Assembly (NCBI GenBank): GCA_012934845.2 | Contig: WNNJ02002028.1 | Coordinates: 25,703 to 89,702, forward strand | Direction of reading: 5' to 3' | DNA length: 64,000 nt | Source: Pomphorhynchus laevis | Taxonomy: Eukaryota > Acanthocephala > Palaeacanthocephala > Echinorhynchida > Pomphorhynchidae | Shown here: piece after piece, positions 10,383-22,852 of the stretch | How positions within the stretch are numbered: the first letter of the stretch is position 1 | Layout: each line of letters begins with the position of its first letter | Translations under genes and position numbers: made by a program | The notes under the pieces: generated by a model | What the model was told of the DNA's origin: nothing | Seen by the model: the letters and a program-made list of their open reading frames with translations, nothing else | Databases searched by the model: none

Positions 10383-11910
10383 TCAGGTGTCGAGAAGGTG
10401 TGAACGGAGGAGGTGTTTGAATGTGATAAAGGAGGGGGCGCGGCGGACGTCGAGAGGAAGTTGATTCCAGGCGAGTGAGGCGGAGACGAGGAAGGATCCG
10501 AGACCGTAGTTGTTGGAGTAATTGGGAACGTGGAGTAAGAGGGTATGACGGGAACGCAGCGATAGTGAGGTGGGGCGAGTGTCGTCTAAGAAAGGAATGT
10601 TGATGAACGATGGAAAGCCGACAGCGTTGAGACGAAAAGTTACGATAAGAAGGCGGAGTTTGATGCGGATGTGGATGGTGGGCAAGGAGAGTTGGCAAGA
10701 TATGTGGATGTGTGATCGAATCGTCGGAGACGAAAGAGCACTCGAACGGCGGAGTTGATTATTCGTTGTAGGGGTAGGATGGTGGATTTTGGAGAATTGG
10801 CGAAAAGGCTTAGAAAGTAATCGATTTTAGGCAAAAGAAGCGATGAAAGAAGATACATACAAGAACGAAAGTCTATAAGGAGGCGGATACGGCGGATTTC
10901 ACGGAGAATTAAGTTAGACAAGCGGATCTTGTTCACGGAGGAAGGGTTTAAGGGAAATGTGATCATCGAAATGGAAGCCTACGAAAGTAAGATTGTGTAC
11001 TATATGGATCATCGATTAGGCAAAATATACAGTGGGAGGAGATATGTTTGGTTTACGGGGGAAGATCCACATTATTTTAGACTTGTCGGGGTTTAGAATG
11101 AAATAGAGATTAGGGAGACGTTTGTAGATAGAAGAAAGACAGTTGGAGGCAGAAATGCCGATATCATATATGCGATGTGCGGGTGCATGAGCATAGATGA
11201 TGTCATCGGCGAATTGCATGACGTTAAAGTAGAAAGGTTTGATAAACGGAGATCGATCGCCAAGCAGAAGAGAGAAAAGAAGGGGACCTAAAACTGAACC
11301 TTGTGAGACCCTGCAATAAATAGGGATGGGAGAGGAGGATGATGAATTAGAACAGACGCGAAAGGATCGGTCTGATAGATATGAGGCAAACCATGCTACG
11401 TAGGAGGAAGAAAAGCCGTAATCATAACGAAGGCGAGAAAGGAGTACGGAGTGGTCGACAATGTCGAAGGCGGAGGAGAGGTCGAGGGAGATGAGAACAC
11501 TATATAGAGCCTTGTCTTCGAGAAATGAGTAAGTCGTTGTAAACTTTCATGCAGGCGATTTCTGTGGAGTGATTAGAGCGGAAAGCGGATTGGAAAGGAG
11601 GGTACAGATTGGATGAGGAGAGATAAGCGTTGATCTGTATTAAGATGATGCGTTCTAAGAGCTTAGAAAGAGTAGGGAGTAGTGAAATGGGGCGATAGCT
11701 AGAAGGAAGGGAGGGGTCGAGCGATTGTTTCTTAAGGATGGGACGAACGATTGCGGATTTCCAGTGTGAAGGGAAGATACGACTGCGGATGGACGAGTTT
11801 AACAAGGTTGTGAGAAAAGGAGATATCGATGAGCATATGGATTTAAGTATTTGGGTAGGCAGGGGATCTGCAGATAAAGTTTTGTTGGGCAAGGACATGA
11901 GAACAGATGA
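10383..11910 (-). pseudogene. LINE-A reverse transcriptase, broken
   Basis: RT sequence in several frames: 'MSLPNKTLSADPLPTQILKS' from 11898, 'SSYRPISLLPTLSKLLERI', a palm with 'FADDIIYAHAPAHRI' at about 11210 (an indel next to the catalytic block), 'SSNLILREIRRIRLLIDFRS' at about 10900, and the C-terminal 'FLDDTRPTSLSLRSRHTLLL' at about 10590-10530. The breaks are small indels, while the protein-level match to the intact 31053-32471 frame is close. Confidence 0.85.
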
Positions 11911-12049
11911 GACTTCGGTAGGTGAGACAGGGAGAAGATGAAAGAATTTCGGAAGGACGAGGATAGGCGGGCAGAGTGGGATATTATGAAGATCGGGGTT
12001 TAAGAAAGCAACGTGGACACTTTGGTCTAGAAAAATGACGAATAATCAT

Positions 12050-13428
12050 GGGCATTGATGTTGTACGGCGTAGAGGAACGAGCCAGGATTGAGTTAAAAG
12101 TATGCCAGAGAGTCTTAGAGTTGAATGAAGTGATGATTTTATGCTGCCAGAAGGAGTTGCATTTGGTACGTAGTAGGTTGAGATGAGACTGGCGATGAGC
12201 AAGATAGAAATCACGGAAAGACAGAGTGATCGAGCGGAAATCACGTCTGAGAGAGCGGTGATAGACTCGAAAAGCATGACGGAGTCGACGCTTTGAGTGT
12301 AGACACTGGATGTCAAACCATGGGCACGGTGCAAGCGACGGTGTGGGTGAGGCTTGAAGGGCAAGAGGAGATAGAGAATGGATGTGAGTTCAGAGTCGAA
12401 AACAAAAGCGAGATCGTGAGGAGAGGAATATGTTATTGTTGTATTGGATAGTGACGATTTGAGTAGAGCAGAGCGGAGAAGGGAGAGATCAAGATTTCTC
12501 CAAGAGCGACGTAGGATTGTAGGTGTGTGAGGAGGGGTGTGGTTGTGAGTGAGATCAAGGGTGACGAGAAAGTTATCGGATAGACCAGGATCGAAAATGG
12601 ACAGTGAGATGTAACCAGCAAAATGATCGGGACAGCGATGATGTCGAGTGCCTCACCAAGGATATGTGTGGGGGCAGTGGAGATGGGTTTGTAGTTATAG
12701 TTGTATAGAATATTCATGAACTGGATTGGCTGAAGGGATTGAGTACAAAGAAAAGTGGGACAGAAGGTAAGGGAGTTCGATAAAAAATAAGGATGTAGGA
12801 GCTGATGAACCAGAACGGTATACAATGGCGAGATCTAGAGTGATCGGGTTAGAAGAACGACAAGTGTGCAGTTCAAAAGAGCAAGTATTGAAAGGAGAAA
12901 TGTTTTGCGAATAGACGCGGGGTGACGGGCGAATACGACAATGCCGCTGAGATTAGAGAATTTAGAAAGAGATTTGCTGAGGGGGCGAGCGGATTCGACT
13001 AGTGAGCAACCGGCACAGAGCAAATGGCGCGTGGAGTGGTCGTCATAATCGGAGTGCCAGGATTCGTTGAGGCAGAAAAGATCGATGGATTGATTAGTGA
13101 ATAAGTTGAGGATGAGATCGGATTTATTGAGAATAGTTCTAGTGTTGCGGAGGCCGAGGCGGAAACTGTGTATTGTGGTGGTAGTGGCTCGTGGAGAAGA
13201 CACATAGGGGAGATGGAGCGCCTCGAATTTTTGGGTGTATGCGGACAACTTGAAAATTTCCGTCGATGTTTCGGATCGAGTGAGATGTTTCGCCATTTTC
13301 CTCGCGATTGCATTTTTTGATGCGGCCAGATGTGAGTTGAGCGATTTCGGAGGGGGTGCGATCGGGGAAAATGCGAGTGGCTGAAGAGGACATGAGTTTG
13401 ACTCGTTGGGAGAGGACATATGACGCAT
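12050..13428 (-). pseudogene. LINE-A endonuclease region, broken
   Basis: The frame 13428-12835 gives 'FRLGLRNTRTILNKSDLILNLF', 'NESWHSDYDDHSTRHL' and 'GCSLVESARPLSKS', the N-terminal half of an APE endonuclease. Further on, 12700-12560 encodes 'TAPTHILGEALDIIAVP' and an 'SDNFLVTL' block in other frames. It is equivalent to LINE-B EN (THILGGALDIIAVP, SDHFLVTL). Several frameshifts split the domain. Confidence 0.8.
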
Positions 13429-13924
13429 GAGAGCAATGTTTGAAAAAATTTTAGGAGAGGGGGCTGGGAAGGATTATATTGAGAAGATTTATTTAAGCGG
13501 ATGAATGCGATAGGAGAGATGTTGTTGAAAAAGGATGGTTTATCTGCAGGAACAAGAGACGAGAGGATGGATTTGAATGCGGAAACATCGTTGTCAAGAC
13601 GTGCTTGTGGAGATAAAGAGGTGGAAGAAGTTATATTAGTGATAATGACGCAACGATCGCGAGATGGAAAGCGTTTTCGTAAAGGAAGACGAGTAACGTG
13701 AGTTGGAGAGATCGCGATAGGAGAGCTGGGAGTTGAGGATATAAAGGGAGTAGGTTTAACAGCGGACTACAAAGAAGATTTGGATAATATAGAGGGTGGT
13801 GAGCGATGTGAGGAAAGGTTATGAGTTGAAGGATTGTGGAGGTTGGTGGAGGTGATTTTGATTGTGGGATGTAGTTTATTGAGAAACGAGATAGAAGGGA
13901 AGATACGGGAGGGGTGTGGGGAAG

Positions 13925-14212
13925 TTAAGACCTGGGATTAGAAGTGCATGTGATGACAGGATCAGTGGGTTGACAAAGGATATCAGAAACGACTGGAGTG
14001 GTTTGAGTGGACACGTTGGAGGTTGATATGTTATTATGGGAGAGGTCGCGTATGAGTTTGTTGGCACAAAAGCCGCATATGAAGTCTTCTTTAGAATTAC
14101 TGATGTCGCATACGATTGTAGTCCACACGCTGCAGTCGTGTGCCGAACACTGTACTTGTAGTTGAGCACATTTTGTGTCGCTCCTAGTTATTATTGGCAC
14201 TTCACCGCACAA
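13925..14212 (-). CDS. LINE-A ORF1 N-terminus with PHD-like finger
   Basis: 95-codon frame starting MCGEVP. It carries C15, C22, C27, W30, C46 and C49, the same spacing style as LINE-B ORF1 (C...CxxxxCxxW...CxxC). It is followed by Ser/Thr-rich sequence with a 'STQTTPV' block, like 'TTTQTNAVLD' in LINE-B. This indicates a shared ORF1 architecture in the two families. Downstream ORF1 sequence continues in other frames to about 13430. Confidence 0.65.
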   Translation of the reverse strand: MCGEVPIITRSDTKCAQLQVQCSAHDCSVWTTIVCDISNSKEDFICGFCANKLIRDLSHNNISTSNVSTQTTPVVSDILCQPTDPVITCTSNPRS

Positions 14213-14403
14213 ACAACGTGATATTCCTAGAATGAACAGCTTCAGAGATCACCTTCGTACAACGGAACTGTTCTTGCTATTAATTTAATCGTAAAATTCG
14301 ATGAATCCTAGCATTGTATTTAAATACTAATTTTGATCCGATGAAATAATGTCAGTTTTATATTACTTAATTACCTATAAGTTTAATTTATTTTTATAAC
14401 AAA

Positions 14404-14960
14404 CAGAAGCAAATGATCTACAAGCTCGTGTCGCTTACAAAACACGATAAAATAAATATCATCAACAAAAAATTCAATCAAATAATAGTCGCAAATTCCT
14501 TCTCTCGGCTTCGATGGCTTTCTTATATACTACTAGAGATATCAAGGCACTTTAGTGCATTCCACCCGTTAATTACCCTGATTGCAAATCGATGGTGAAC
14601 AGTAATTCTTGTAGTAGGCTTTATTAATAAGTAGTAGGCTTTATTAATAAGTAGTAGGCTTTATAAGTAGTAGGCTCAATAAGTAGTAGGCTTTAGTAAT
14701 TCTTGTAGTAGGCTTATTCTTATAGTAGGCTTTATAACAAACAGAAGCAAATGATCTACAAGCTCGTGTCGCTTACAAAACACGATAAAATAAAAATCAT
14801 CAACAAAAAATTCAATCAAATAATAGTCGAAAATTCCTTCTCTCGGCTTCGATGGCTTTCTTATATACTACTAGAGATATCAAGGCACTTTAGTGCATTC
14901 CACCCGTTAATTACCCTGATTGCAAATCGATGGTGAACAGTAATTCTTGTAGTAGGCTTT
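14404..14960 (+). repeat. ~340-bp tandem duplication with minisatellite
   Basis: The segment from about 14398 ('ATAACAAACAGAAGCAAATG') to 14620 is repeated almost perfectly from about 14736 to 14958. Between them (14608-14735) lies a minisatellite of about 20-bp units built on 'AAGTAGTAGGCTTTATTAAT'. The duplicated unit contains the antisense end of the LINE-C RT C-terminus. Only two or three differences are seen between the two long copies, so the duplication is recent. Confidence 0.9.
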
Positions 14961-15480
14961 ATTAATTTCCACACATGCCCACGGGTTTCTCGTCTTTCAT
15001 TCACGGATAATAAGCTAGAGAGACCACCAAATCCATCAAAAACAATTTTGACTGCAGTTGATAAATCAATGGCCGATCTGCGATATTTTAATGTGCTGAC
15101 ACGGAGAGATTTCAAACGTTTAGCATATCTCAAATTAGAGAAATTCGGAATCATTCGTGACCCTTTACGTAACAAGTTCTCAATGTCACGGGATTCCCTT
15201 AAAGTCTGTGGATAAGTTACAGGTAAACCGTATTCAAGGATGGGTAGAATATAAGAGCAAAATAGTCGCTTGAACATTGATGGACTTATCCGATCAAAAG
15301 ACTTGAAAAACATCCATAAAATACGATAGCCTCGATTACAAATATATCTAGTGTTGACATCAGTTTTTAAGCTACTGGTCATCATCACACCAAGATCCTT
15401 GAATTCACCCACTCGGCCTATCTGAATCAAACCTATCTGATACGATGAGTTTAGTGAAGAACCAAACGTTCAGCATATCT
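14861..15480 (-). mobile_element. LINE-C RT thumb and C-terminal fragment
   Basis: The minus-strand frame 15430-14861 (189 codons) encodes a non-LTR RT thumb and tail: 'GEFKDLGVMMTSSLKTD', 'ILPILEYGLPVTYPQ', 'RLKSLRVSTLKYRR' and 'RFAIRVINGWNALK'. The DLGV and LEYG...W blocks and the 'RVINGWN.L' ending are characteristic of CR1/Jockey-type C-termini. It is 5'-truncated (no palm motifs). Its 3' end runs into the duplicated segment 14404-14960. Confidence 0.85.
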
Positions 15481-15599
15481 CACAGTTTTCCACATGTTTA
15501 ATTTCTTTGTGTTGATGTTTAATTTTAATATTTCAAAAAATATTTTTTTTGTAAAATTATAATATGTGTAAATATGTATAATATAATTAATATAATTAA

Positions 15600-16140
15600 C
15601 TAATCTTCTTTCCTTTTTAGACTCGATTATTTTTTAGTCTATTTTCCAACTCATCTAAATCCACTCTTTCCCCCTTACAACGCATCGTCAACGCAGCCGT
15701 AAAAATTCTCCTCCGTCTTCGTCATTTTGACCATACATCCTACCATCTTGCTTCTCTCTATTTGCCTAAAATTTATTGTCGTGTTCATATACGTCTTCTT
15801 CTGGTTGCTTTCCGCCTTGTAACTTTTCATACCCCTTCATTTCTCAACCTTCCTTTTCTTAATAATTCTCGTCCTGATTACTGTTCTTTGCATTCCCGTA
15901 ATTCCCTTCTTTTACATGCCCCAAACTACTCTACCTCTTTTGGATTCCGCTCCTTCCTGGTGGCTGCTCCTCTATCGTGGAATCATCTGCCCATTCATAT
16001 ACGCCAATCAACTTCCCTGCAGTGCTTCAAACGACAAATCCGATCCCATTTTAACAATTTATCCGCTTGACTTTTTCATTTTTGTTTGTGGACTTGTAAG
16101 CGTGCAGCTTGTACGCATTTGCCACATTAAATAAAGTATT
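15600..16140 (+). mobile_element. LINE-B 3' fragment
   Basis: Very close to 5930-6470 of the long LINE-B copy. The frame 15762-16070 encodes 'FRLVTFHTPSFLNLPFLNNSRP' and 'LVAAPLSWNHLPIHIRQS'. The 3' stem-loop is GCGTGCA-GCT-TGTACGC, with one G-T wobble compared with GCGTACA in the long copy, followed by 'ATTTGCCACATTAAATAAA'. 5'-truncated. Confidence 0.9.
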
Positions 16141-16369
16141 ATTCAAAAAAATATAATTGAAATTGTAATATGTGCAACTTTAATTTTATGTGAAAACTTT
16201 ATCCTTGGAATGCTCGTTACTGATATTTTGTTTTCAATGTGTTGTGTTGTACAATGAGCAAGCAGAACGGCCTTTTTCGGTCAAAATAATTTTGGTATAT
16301 ATTTTGCAGGTAGAAAATATATGAATTCTTTTATAAAGTAGAAATATATCTTTTGCAATTGTAGTACTT

Positions 16370-16612
16370 TTCAAAGATTCTTAAAAAATCATTTCATACA
16401 ACTCTCCTTTATCAAATATGTTCATGCCGCTGCCATCACCAATTTCCTCGCTTTCAAAAACAGGGTTCGACGTTGGATATACGTCCAGGCTGATTTGTCA
16501 CCTTTTCTAACCTACCCATTTGGTTGATCTTTTTTTCTGTATTGTGTGATCGGCTTAAAGCCTTATGGCTAAGTCTGAACTTGATAATAATAATAATAAT
16601 AATAATACTGAC
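16370..16612 (+). mobile_element. LINE 3' terminus with (ATA)n tail
   Basis: Encodes a short C-terminal tail 'NFLAFKNRVRRWIYVQADLS', then a 3' UTR with a small hairpin 'CGGCTTAAAGCCTTATGGCT' and an (ATA)n microsatellite at about 16586-16606. This is the typical end of a CR1/Jockey-like LINE. The family is different from LINE-A and LINE-B. 16613-17394 holds nothing I recognise. Confidence 0.55.
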
Positions 16613-17394
16613 TCACTATTCCGCAATGTAGTTTTATCCATTTGAAGTAAAAATTTCGTCTCTTAATTTTTGGATTAATTGTTCTTCAACATTCTCACTC
16701 GTTTCATTTATTCTCCTACTAACAGCATTGTTAGCAGGAGGATTGATTTAGCAATGCTATCTTCGTTCGGTTTTTTTTTCAGAAATGCCAAAAAGCATGG
16801 TTTAATTAAATTTTCTCCTATAGTATGATCCTTACCAGTTTTGCAACTAGTTTTGAAATCTCAGAATAGCATCAAATTAGTGAATGTAGATTGTACAGCA
16901 AACAACGACTTAACTTCTTTCGAATTTATTTTTAAACGTCTGGAAGTAGTTTAATTCTGAGTTAATGTATTAAGCATGTTTCGACATTGACATCTAAGAC
17001 AAAAAAATCATCTTCGTTGTTAATAGCAGGTATAAAGACAATTTGGAAGACTTACGAATTTGAATGTTTTAAATATTCAAATATTAATAATTTTATTTAA
17101 TAAAATATTAAAATAAAATTTTATTTTAATAATTTTAAACATTTAAAAATATTTAAAAAATGAATAAAGTTAAAATATACTACAATAAAACTAAAAATTA
17201 TGAGATATATATTCTTTTTACTAAAAATGCATTCTTTATATGTAAGACTAATAAACAGGTATAACTAAACATGTATACATGCATTCATTCTTGGTATATT
17301 GTTTGTCTAAACTTTTATTTTCCTGTATCTGTCGACTAGTTTTCTTGTACTTTTATCTTTACCTAGCAAAGCATCTTCTGTTTATCATCTTCCT

Positions 17395-18500
17395 ACTTAT
17401 ATAATAAAATTTTCGGTCCTTCATATTGTTCATTTCCTTACCTCAATGTTTAAATATTCTATTCGTATTGACTTTTATCCTCATGGTTGGAAATCCGCAA
17501 TAGTTCGACCACTACTCAAGAAGCAATTCTTAATCGCTTTCTACCTTCATCATATTGCTCTGTTTCTAACCTCTCAACAGTCTCTTAACTTTTTTAACGT
17601 CTTGAGTTGAACCAGGTTAACATATCTCTCTCTTCGTTCAAACTCTATCCCTCTTTTCAATTAATCTGCTTTCCAATCTTAAAATTATACTGAGTTGACC
17701 TGCAATAAAGTGTTCTCTGATTTACTTCTTGATCACGATAAAAAACTCTGCAGTGTCGTAATTTCCCTGAACCTTACTGCTGCGTTGACCATTTAATCTT
17801 CTTTCATCGCCTTTGACATAAATATGGCTTTTTTAATTCTTGCCACTCTATTCTATGCAGACTATTATTTCCTAAGAATCACTACCTCAGTACTTTTACT
17901 TTCTCCTCTAAATCCTATCTTCTTCCTCTCTAGAGCATTGTGAATTTTTGCCGTGATAATCCTTTTTCGAATCCGCCGTTTCGATCACATTTCCTCTTGC
18001 CTATCTAAACTCAAATGGTTAACTATGGGAAACGCATTCTATTCAGGATCCGCTGTAACAATTTACAACTCTTCCTTCACTTTAAATATTTCTTCACTTA
18101 CTGAATCCCGCATCACATTCATAAATCTTCGTTCACACGAATATCTTCTCCTCCGTGTCCCTTCATTTTCCTCAAAACTGCAGCCGCCGTTTCATTTTTA
18201 TTACCGCTCTTCTTTGGAATAAACTGTTTTCCGCCATCCGCTCAATTGGCTCCTCTCTTAGATAAACTGTTTTCCGTTCACCCGCCTCCTTTCTATCCTT
18301 CAAACAAAGTATCCGCTATTTTTTGTCCCTTAATAATTGATTTAAATTATTCACACTTTTAAACTGTCCAACACCCTCACTCATCAACATCAACCTATTG
18401 ATATTGGTCATACTTTCTCTGTTTGCTTCATTTTGTTGTGTAAATTTGCAATTTAGTGGACTTGTAAATGGATGTATATCAACAATAGCCACTTTTGTAT
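17395..18500 (+). mobile_element. degenerate LINE-B-like copy
   Basis: Old copy with RT pieces such as 'WKSAIVRPLLKKQFL' (about 17490-17530), a thumb-less jump at about 17850 and a C-terminal region resembling 'FRIRRFDHISSCLSKL' and 'SFTRISSPPCPFIF'. It ends with 'GGACTTGTAAATGGATG', a decayed version of the LINE-B tail. Large internal deletions and many stops. 18500-19010 is AT-rich with nothing recognised. Confidence 0.65.
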
Positions 18501-19009
18501 ACCTGTATTCTTAAAATGTTTAGTTTTCTAAATTACATATAATGTCCAATGCAAATTGGTCTGGTGTAAATCGCTCAAAATTATTCATGCTAATCGTTTT
18601 TCAATTATTTAAGATATTTCTGTAACTATATTTTCAAATTCATTGTGTCGATTTTTACTGTTATCGCGTCATCTGGAATACCGGTTATCATTTACAACAA
18701 TACATGAAACTGTTCAACATTATTTTTTTGACTTTGTGATTTACCCTAAAACAAGATTTAAATAATACTTATCATGCACCCACTTGTGAAAGAATGATCG
18801 TCACAGTTGTTCCAAAAAATAAGTTCAAATAATTGCTGAGTGATAAGCAATAAATTTAAATAATTGCTTGATGTGATAAAAAAATTCCTAAATAAATAAA
18901 GATTTTGATAAATAATACAAAAACCGTCAGAACACATCACAATAAATAATTTGCATAATAATTTTTTATCTTTATATTTTAAACAGAATACTTTTGTCTT
19001 CTTATACAC

Positions 19010-20815
19010 CTTCACGGCCTCAGGTCCAGAGAAATCTGAGCCCCCCCCCGCCGCACTAGCGCGCCACCTTCCGACTCAATCATTCGGATTCTATCACCCC
19101 CTATGAGTCCAGTCGAGGCGGACTATCGTCGGTAATCTTGAGATGAGGAGTTTGAGAAACCTTAGTCTTTGCTATGGGGGACGTCCTCTAGAGAAGAAGA
19201 CTAATCCCGAGATAGCCCAAGTACCCAAAAGGCGCACTTGGGTTTTCCTTATTTAATGACAGATGCTGGGTCCGTATCAGATCCAACTAGCTCTCTTCAG
19301 GATACGTATAAGTATATTCAGGTCAGCTTTCGCCGATTAGTTCACCGTAACTGTAAATTTTCAGATATTTTACTCAAATAGTGAAGATGGGGGAGTGGTT
19401 GAGGCTGCAAAATGGACGAGAATGCAGAGTGCTAGTCTCTTAAGTTTCTTTTTATAGCAAGGGTTCCATGAAAGACAACCACATGCGATTTATTGGAGTT
19501 TAAAATTAGATTGGATGGGCTAACAGATATTTTAATCTTAAAAAGAAACGGCTAAGTCCGAGACTACATCTTTGCACTTACGTACAGAGAACAGGGCTGT
19601 GGTATCATCAGCGTATACCACGAGATGTTGATCACGTTTAAAAGCCTTGAACAAAAAACAATGGAGCTAGCAAGTTATAAGGAAGGAGAAAGAGGGGAAC
19701 CTTCAGGCACACCCGTAATAGGGTAGAACTGACGCGCATCAGGGTCATCTTCATAGTAGAACCGCTTGGTATACAGCAATATATCCATCCTGTAAACAAT
19801 TCTCGCAGGCATCCCGAGGGACCTGAGAGAAGAGATAACCAAGGGAATGGAGATGCGGTCAAATACATCAGAAAAACCAAGAAAAACAGCTACAGCAAGC
19901 TGACGACTTTTATCCTGACAAAACTCATGCACTTCATCAATTGCTAAATGAACGAGCATCCTTCGACAAACCCATGAAAACTCGGTGGAATAAGGTTAAG
20001 CCTACTTAAATGGTCACAGATTATACGCGCAAGCGCTTGTTCGTAGATGGAGATGAGGGAATTTTGAATCGAAATGGGCCGCAGATCTTTGGGATCTAAA
20101 ACCAATTGTTTCTTAGGTAAAAATATAAGTCGGCTACAATTGATGCCGGCTACATTGGATGGTGAGGCTTAAAGCATTTTGACGGCCACTTTAATTCTTC
20201 GATCGGCTGTCAAAAGCTGACAAACTCCCGAAGAGAGTGAAGCGATGGATTTGTAGGTCGCCGAAAGTGGGCCCAGGAGTTAAGGATATCCGTAACAGAT
20301 AAGTCCCTGCATCTGAAGTCATACCAAGGCGGGATTGGCTGGGGAGAAAGCGTGGCTCCATAATTATGTAGGGCTAGTGACTCCTCCCAAAATCTATCAA
20401 GGCCTACACTACCAATCCAACCCGATACCCTCCCGCTAGCAGATAAACTTCTCTCTGGAATATATTCCAGCAGGAAGCTTGAGAGGGATTAAGACAAGCA
20501 ATGCTCGTCCTGTCTCTACCCAGCTAGAGCCTATACCTAGAAATCTAGTATTCATTCGAGATAACCTGCCTGAAGGAAGCAGAGAGATTTGGAAGGTGTA
20601 ACATGATTGCTAGGACATTGAGTTTTCTTGGAGTGGGCTTGTAAATGCGACCTCTGTAGGTAGTCGAAAGGATCCCGGTAGCTTGCGAAGAGAGTTAGGA
20701 ATTAAGTTCGGTCAAACTCATATTCCCTATCCTAAGGAAGTGTTGGATAGCTGCCCGAAAGAAGGCCACTTTGATAGGACCACATCTGATGACATAGCTC
20801 ATTTCCTTAATAATT
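19010..20815 (-). mobile_element. LINE-D, R1/I/Jockey-like RT copy
   Basis: Minus-strand RT: 'RLIFLPKKQLVLDPKDLRPISI' at about 20130-20065, 'QNSLISIYEQALARIICDHLS' after it, 'AVAVFLGFSDVFDRISIPLVI' at about 19900-19840 and 'ITGVPEGSPLSPSL' at about 19716-19675. These are RT blocks 2-5 of the R1/I/Jockey group (PISI.NSL, GVPQGSPLSP with one change). The upstream linker is at about 20350-20800, and a GC-richer 3' region at 19010-19300 looks like the 3' UTR. Broken in several places. It abuts an RLE-LINE fragment at 20820. Confidence 0.75.
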
Positions 20816-20819
20816 TACA

Positions 20820-21740
20820 TTTTGATGGATTCACGTAAAATCCGTATTTGGGACCAAGTTCGAATAATGTTTTGAGAAATGTAAGTGCTCCGTTTCCTGT
20901 TCCAACGAATGTGACATCAGCATACCAGCGCTGAAATAGTCTGGAATCCGATCCTGCATTCTCCGGATTAGAGGGATAGTGGATGCCGCAAAGGCAACCA
21001 TGGCAAGGGAATCACCCTGGGTGATGCCTTCCTTTGACAACATTATTTCATTGCATACAGATAATAATGGATCATCTCCGTAAGTGTTTTTCAGGACGCG
21101 ATCAAGAGCCGGACAAACATGAGACATCGACAATAACGCCAATTTACAACTGATTCTAGTAAATGCATTGTCAGCATCAATTGTTAAGACACATGCATTC
21201 GGGGATTTATCAAATTCTCTTCTCACGCTGTGGACAGCATAATCTATGCCAGCTTTCTGCCAGCGCACAACTGAACATTTTGCGCTATCGTCTGAATAAA
21301 TCTAGATACATATTGAAGTATTGCCTTTCCGATTATGCGACGATAAACCTATCTGTTTCCTATGAGTTGAATACCCGGCTGCTTATCTAGCGCTATCAAC
21401 CGTGAAGCACGCACCGCAGTGAGGGATTTCGACGATAAGTACTGTCCCCCGATTCTTCGAGCCAATGGCGCTATGGACTCAGCTAATTCACGCGATTATC
21501 TGCCAAACTGAGTGAGTGCTGCTCGCCAAGATGAAGCGCCATACCAGAAGGTCCAGCGGAGCCGAAGGTTTGATTGGCAGCTTTTTTACAATACAGTCTG
21601 CATCGATAGCCTCAAGAATCGTTCGATGAAATTGAAGATCACTTTGGAGCAGTGTCTGGAATCATTGAAATATCTGGGAAATCTGCATCTGGATGTTTAT
21701 CAAGAAGAACATCGCGGACTCGTCTACCTTCCGTAAACGA
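20820..21740 (-). mobile_element. RLE-LINE RT fragment, second lineage
   Basis: Reads on the minus strand: 'SLTAVRASRLIALDKQPGI' (about 21440-21380), 'RRIIGKAILQYVSRFIQT' (about 21345-21290), then the open frame 21268-20831 with 'ACVLTIDADNAFTRISCKLAL' and 'EGITQGDSLAMVAFAAS'. This is RT of the type joined to a restriction-like endonuclease in the copy at 27730-30610 (compare 'AVDAKNAFNMINRRVLLK' and 'KGVTQGDPLAMAAFAVAS'). The two are clearly different in sequence, so they represent two lineages. The region after RT is missing. 21741-22330 is AT-rich with nothing recognised. Confidence 0.8.
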
Positions 21741-22852
21741 GTCCATGCGGACATAAATGCAGCGCATAGTAACGACTAATAAAACTTATCTTTTTTGTCA
21801 GCCTGCAAATGGTTGTCTAAACGATACTGGATATTTTTAAATATGAATTCAATTATTTAAATTAAATAATAATGTTAGGCCGATTAAAAATTATTAAACA
21901 GAATGCTTAAATGTCGACAATATTTATCATTAAGTTATATATAAATGAAAATAGATAAATTGTTAAAATATTCTAAAGTTGAAAAAAAAGTGTTGTCTTT
22001 TTTCGGTTTAGAAAATATTTTTACATTTTGTGATTGTAACTGATATGTGGCTGCAGATCCTTTAAAAATCGAGTTTCAAATATTCTTTGTTGACATTTAA
22101 CTTGCTGTGAAATTTGCATTAATTATATATTTAATAAGTTTTTATTTATAAAAGTTTTTATTTTCTTATTTTAAATTAATCTTTTAATATTAAATAATAT
22201 CAATTAACTGAGTCTGCATATTTTGTAAGATGAATAAATTTAAAAATGTAAATATCTTAATCTTAATTTTTTTATAATTTTGATTTATAGAGTTTTGTAA
22301 AATATTTTGTACTATATGTAAATTTAAAAATGTAAATTTATACCTCAGGTCTATAGCCAAATGGCTGTTTTGACCGCTCACAGATAACTACAACAGAAAA
22401 TAAATTAAAACAGAAAAAAAGCACAAAGATAAGATAAAACTTGTTTCTTCGTCGCAGAAAAGAATCACACCACGGGTAGTTCATAAGGTCAAGGAGTACG
22501 TTCGCAACTTATCAAACGAATAAGCTGTACTTTAAATGATTTAGCATCGGATATGTCCAAGATGTTATTAGGAAGATATTTCACGCGATGATCGGTCGAT
22601 GTGAAAGTCAGAAATAAGATGGGCATCTTCCGTGACTCAAAACTACCAATTTTTTGGAATGCCCTCTATTTCCCATTATCTTATTAATATACAATCAGAA
22701 GGATACGCGTTTACTTAATGAACAATACGATGCATAGCCAGCAGATCATGAATTATCAACCTCTCGCGTATAGGTACTAAACCTAAACTGTTTAAGCGAG
22801 AATGATAGGAAAGATGTCGCACATGTGTACAATTTCGTAAAGCTACGGTCTA

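Larger units (their letters stand above)
10319..14215 (-). mobile_element. LINE-A, near full-length copy
   Basis: About 3.9 kb in the order ORF1, EN, RT, 3' UTR on the minus strand. ORF1 starts near 14212, EN covers about 13230-12100, RT about 11910-10380, and the 3' end with stem-loop and 'ATTTGCCACG'-type tail is at about 10380-10319 (the tail shows small changes). It is strikingly similar by eye to the copy at 30778-32666: for example, the RT segments around 11740-11830 and 32200-32290 differ at only a few bases. Frameshifts and stops interrupt all domains, so it is inactive but not very old. Confidence 0.9.

Noticed and set aside
16551-16575. U2 snRNA-like 'GCCTTATGGCTAAG'
   Set aside because: Only about 14 bases resemble the U2 5' end. 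It lies in the 3' UTR hairpin of a LINE followed by an (ATA)n tail, and the rest of U2 is absent.
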